In this document: in pieces, positions 60,911 through 64,000 of the stretch | Numbering within the stretch: the stretch's first letter is position 1 | Layout: every line of letters begins with the position of its first letter | Source: Thereva unica | Taxonomy: Eukaryota > Arthropoda > Insecta > Diptera > Therevidae | Assembly: GCA_949987705.1 (NCBI GenBank) | Contig: OX465282.1 | Location: 127,430,310 to 127,494,309 of the forward strand | Reading direction: 5' to 3' | Length of the DNA: 64,000 nucleotides | Made by a program: the position numbers and the translations under genes | Notes under the pieces: model-generated | What the model saw: the letters and a program-made list of their open reading frames with translations, nothing else | Databases searched by the model: none | Told to the model about the DNA's origin: nothing

Positions 60911-61385
60911 ATTGACACTCGAACTGTCAGCTTACAAACAAGCATTTGGAGATGTCGCTGTGATCAGTGGTTTGTGACTTATTGGCAATTGACCCCCTCT
61001 ATCGGGGAAATGCAATGAGCTCTTTCCCAGATCTAATATTAAATTAACAACCAAAAGGTTTTAGGTTCGAGTTCTTGCGGTTTTAACTCTACGGTTATTA
61101 TTTAAGCGTTTTCATTGCACCAGTACTTATCAGTGAGGCACCTACACTGAAACTTGAGGCCAATGGCACATAAGAATGAAAAGTGAACGATGGTATTTAA
61201 ACTATTAACATACAGAGCCCGTCCTGTTGAATCTGTTACAATGAGTGTGAAACATTATTATACTCAGTCTACCCAAAGTTAAATGTACTTACTAGTTAAT
61301 TAATCCGCTTAATGATAGTAATAATGGGGTAGTTTTTATCTTCATACCTAGTTTAACTATCGCCCTTGAAATCATATGATTATAC
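60911..61385. other. Intergenic, no gene
   Basis: No coding or repeat signal recognised before Helitron copy 2. Confidence 0.4.
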
Positions 61386-61389
61386 ATTA

Positions 61390-62503
61390 CTAGTTGGGAT
61401 CCCCGTTACCGAAATTCGGTCACAAAACCAATAAATATATAAAATTCTCGATCTGTTCGAATTTAAATTCAATTTAAATATTTTTATTTAAAAAAAAAAA
61501 ATTATTCGCAATGGCGAATTTTTAATTACTATGAAACATTTCCATTGTCGCTCCAGAGCATCTATTTCCCAGGATTTTTTTAATCGCATCCATGACGTCT
61601 TGCTTGGCTATGTGGTAAAATGATAAATGCCATTTACAGTGTCATTTGACAAATTACACTCAGAGCTAATCATTGCAAAGGCAGCATTATACGAACGAAT
61701 ATTTGCAAAAAAAAATTTTAGAACGAATTTTAATACCACTTTTCCGCCCTATGTCCCATGAGGGATTAAAGGAGCACAATGATGATGATACCACTTTCAT
61801 TCGAAGTTAATCCTTCAAAAAAATTATTGAAAAAGTAATTTTGAGAAAGTGGAGGTAGATTAACTTTGCCTTTATGACAACACAAAGAAAATGCCTCAGT
61901 ATTACGTAAAGTTACTTCAGTCAGAAAATGTTTGGCACGACAAAAATGACAACTCATATTAAAAGAACCACACGAAAACGAATCAAAATTAACCGGAATA
62001 ACATTCAAAGCACATTTAAAAGAATCAGTCAAAATTTCTAAAGGTGCAATGAATCAATTAAAATTTCTAAAGGCATTCGCCAAAAAACGAACGGCAGCCC
62101 CTTACACAATACAACTCAATAATACTATACACAAAAGAGTATAAAAAAATGCACGCACAAAGTGGCCGAGTTTTTTTATGTCAGTTATGCCGCCAAAAAT
62201 CCACACAAACGCTTGTTTTTCTCTGTTTCTCATTCGCTTCACTGAAACGGCATTTGTGTCAATCGTAGGCTACTCAGCTCTACGTTGATGCTCACAAAAA
62301 ATTCAAATTTTCCAACGGCTTTTTAAAATCCGAAAAATTAAAATCGCTATAACTTTTTTATTCGTGAATCGATTTCGTTGAAATTCCTTATTACAAAACT
62401 ATGCCATTAAAAGAACATTTTCTGAAAATTTAAACGAAATCGGTCCACGAACAAAAAAGCCTTAGCGTGTACAAACTTTTTGTTTGCCTATTAATATATA
62501 AGA
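61390..62503 (-). mobile_element. Helitron copy 2 (1,114 bp, inverted)
   Basis: Read on the minus strand it has the same TC start (after A at 62504), the same 88-codon RepHel fragment (61766-62032) and the same CTAG end before T (61389) as copy 1, at exactly the same length. Stretches compared by eye show no difference. The outer flanks differ from those of copy 1 beyond 2-3 bp, so it is a separate insertion. Confidence 0.92.
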
Positions 62504-62509
62504 TATGAA

Positions 62510-63735
62510 ACCGGAGCACGTGTTCTTTTATATCATCTCCACTTTTATGCTTCATTAACTCATTTTAACTAGACCGAAACTAACAAATTTTCGTTGCTAA
62601 TAAAAGGAAACAAATTTCACTGCGAGCATCTTTTCCCATAATTTAAATGAACTAGAATCCATCTCCCTGGAAGGTTGTAAAATGAAGACATAAACTAAAG
62701 ACAATGAAATCCGGGTCATCCTCCCCCGTTAACTGGGAAACACCAAAACCGGTGATACTCTGCTGTTAATGTTATCACCAGGTCCGTAGTTCACCAGCAG
62801 ATAGACAACTTTATAGCGAAGGGCATGCATTTCACGACTAAATAAGCGAGGAGACCCGGAAACTGTTGACTCGAAACCCGCACATGTATTGTTCACCTGT
62901 CCAATTGGTCTTTATCACCTGACGGATATTTTCCATGAATCTTCTCACCAGAATGTCCGAAATTATTAGCATGACTAATCAAACTTGATCTCGAATCAGA
63001 GCAGATGTCCTTGCTGCTCGGCTCTATGTTGACCGGGGTGCTGCAGCAGGACCTTTTCCCGGCTGTCGTTCATTCTGGCCATATCGACCGTCATCTCCTT
63101 TGGCCAAGACTTATGGAATAATTCATTTCGAATCGATTTATTTTGCTCACGTGATTGTTTCCCGGGGTTCGGGATTTTCAACGAAGGCACACCGGAACGT
63201 GATTCAGTCGTGGTATGTCTGTGTCTTAAATCATGCTGCATGGGAAATTATTAATTGGATAAATAAGCAATTTATTGTGTTAATGAAATAATAAATATTT
63301 GCCTTTATCCGTTTTGCTGCAGGATATTTGACTACCCATATTTGAATGATTAATTCTATTTAGATTACTTTGGAGAAGCAATTTGATTTATTGTAATTGT
63401 TACTGTGCGTTTTGACGATTACCATTATTTAATTCGTGGGGGAGTTTTTTTTACCTTGTTTTTATGTCACGCAAACGGTAGAAGGAGGACTTGAATTTAT
63501 TTGTTGTGTACTACTTTCCTATGTAGGCTTACATGCATTTCGATCGAGATGTTCCATATTTCAGATTTTTCTGGGGCAACTGAATTTTAAGACTTAAGAT
63601 AATACCTAGGCTCAGCAACCGGATTACGGTCCTAGCCTCTAGCAACTCGGTTCTCTAGACCCATCCCAGTTTGGTATATCCTCCTGTCATGTCCCATAAA
63701 TCTTACCGAGCACGATCTTCTTCATTCACACGAGA
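62510..63735. other. Intergenic, no gene
   Basis: 62830-63300 looks non-repetitive. The short frames on both strands show no recognised motif. Confidence 0.4.
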
Positions 63736-63737
63736 TT

Positions 63738-63815
63738 GGCCTGCTTGCCTTGGTAGACTAGAGTTTAAGGGTCAACTACCATCCCAGAGGTCTGTGTTTC
63801 GAATCCACTCCGCGG
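63738..63815 (+). mobile_element. tRNA-like SINE head, third copy (diverged)
   Basis: CCTTGGTAGACTAGAGTTTA, CTACCATCCCAGAGGTCTG and GTTTCGAATCCA align with 17906 and 47231; box B is preserved. The following 60 bp is unlike the other two copies. Confidence 0.6.
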
Positions 63816-63879
63816 CTTTTTGGTCCTTTCATTTGTGCTACCTTCACCTGTAAGCGTGACCATCTCACCGAGTCAGTAC

Positions 63880-64000
63880 ATGGTATAGGTAGTGAAAACA
63901 CTGTATACCGTAAAACGGCATTTTAGTGCTGACGTCACTTAGTGACCGTTTCTCACTGTATTCGAAGCTATCAGTCTCTTTTATATTGCTTTGTCTCTGT
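63880..64000. repeat. Copy related to the 52.1-kb foldback element, cut by the window end
   Basis: CTGTATACCGTAAAACGGCA, TTTTAGTGCTGACGTCACTT and TCAGTCTCTTTTATATTGCT parallel 52170-52240. Confidence 0.65.

Noticed and set aside
53474..62506. A single large DNA transposon with 1.1-kb inverted ends
   Set aside because: Each arm is itself a complete Helitron with TC and CTAG ends, the outermost flanks show no target duplication, and the 6.8 kb between holds unrelated relics.

Overview
The window looks like a repeat-rich insect genome, most likely a fly (Diptera). This is inferred from an ECT2/Pebble-type gene, canonical GT-AG introns and the mix of transposon families. There is no sign of bacterial gene organisation.

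Region 1 to about 17,300 (+ strand) holds the only host gene I can support: the 3' part of pebble (pbl, orthologue of vertebrate ECT2). This is a Rho guanine-nucleotide exchange factor needed for cytokinesis. Nine coding exons give the C-terminal 603 residues: linker, nuclear-localisation stretch, DH domain, PH domain and basic tail. The BRCT exons lie before base 1. All eight introns are GT-AG and keep the reading frame. Three are long (6.7, 2.8 and 4.2 kb). Two of these carry retrotransposon or MITE debris, and the third carries retrotransposon and Tc1/mariner debris.

Region 17,300 to 64,000 has no convincing host gene. It is a graveyard of mobile elements, several with readable boundaries. 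These include a tRNA-headed SINE; fragments of two non-LTR retrotransposon families (a Jockey/CR1-like one and an RTE-like one); a PIF/Harbinger element with a nuclease remnant nested in a non-LTR copy; a TTAA-flanked MITE; Harbinger-type MITEs with TAA or TTA duplications, one splitting a DUF4780-like ORF; a complete but decayed hAT element with a perfect 8-bp target duplication; mariner remnants; and a Helitron carrying a roughly 115-bp tandem repeat.

The most striking structure is a pair of apparently identical 1,114-bp Helitrons, each with a fragment of the RepHel N-terminus, at 53,477-54,590 (+) and 61,390-62,503 (-). They form a large inverted repeat around 6.8 kb. Their ends and differing flanks indicate two separate, recent insertions rather than one duplicated segment.

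All calls are by eye. Percent identities, copy numbers and family names would need searches that I could not run.
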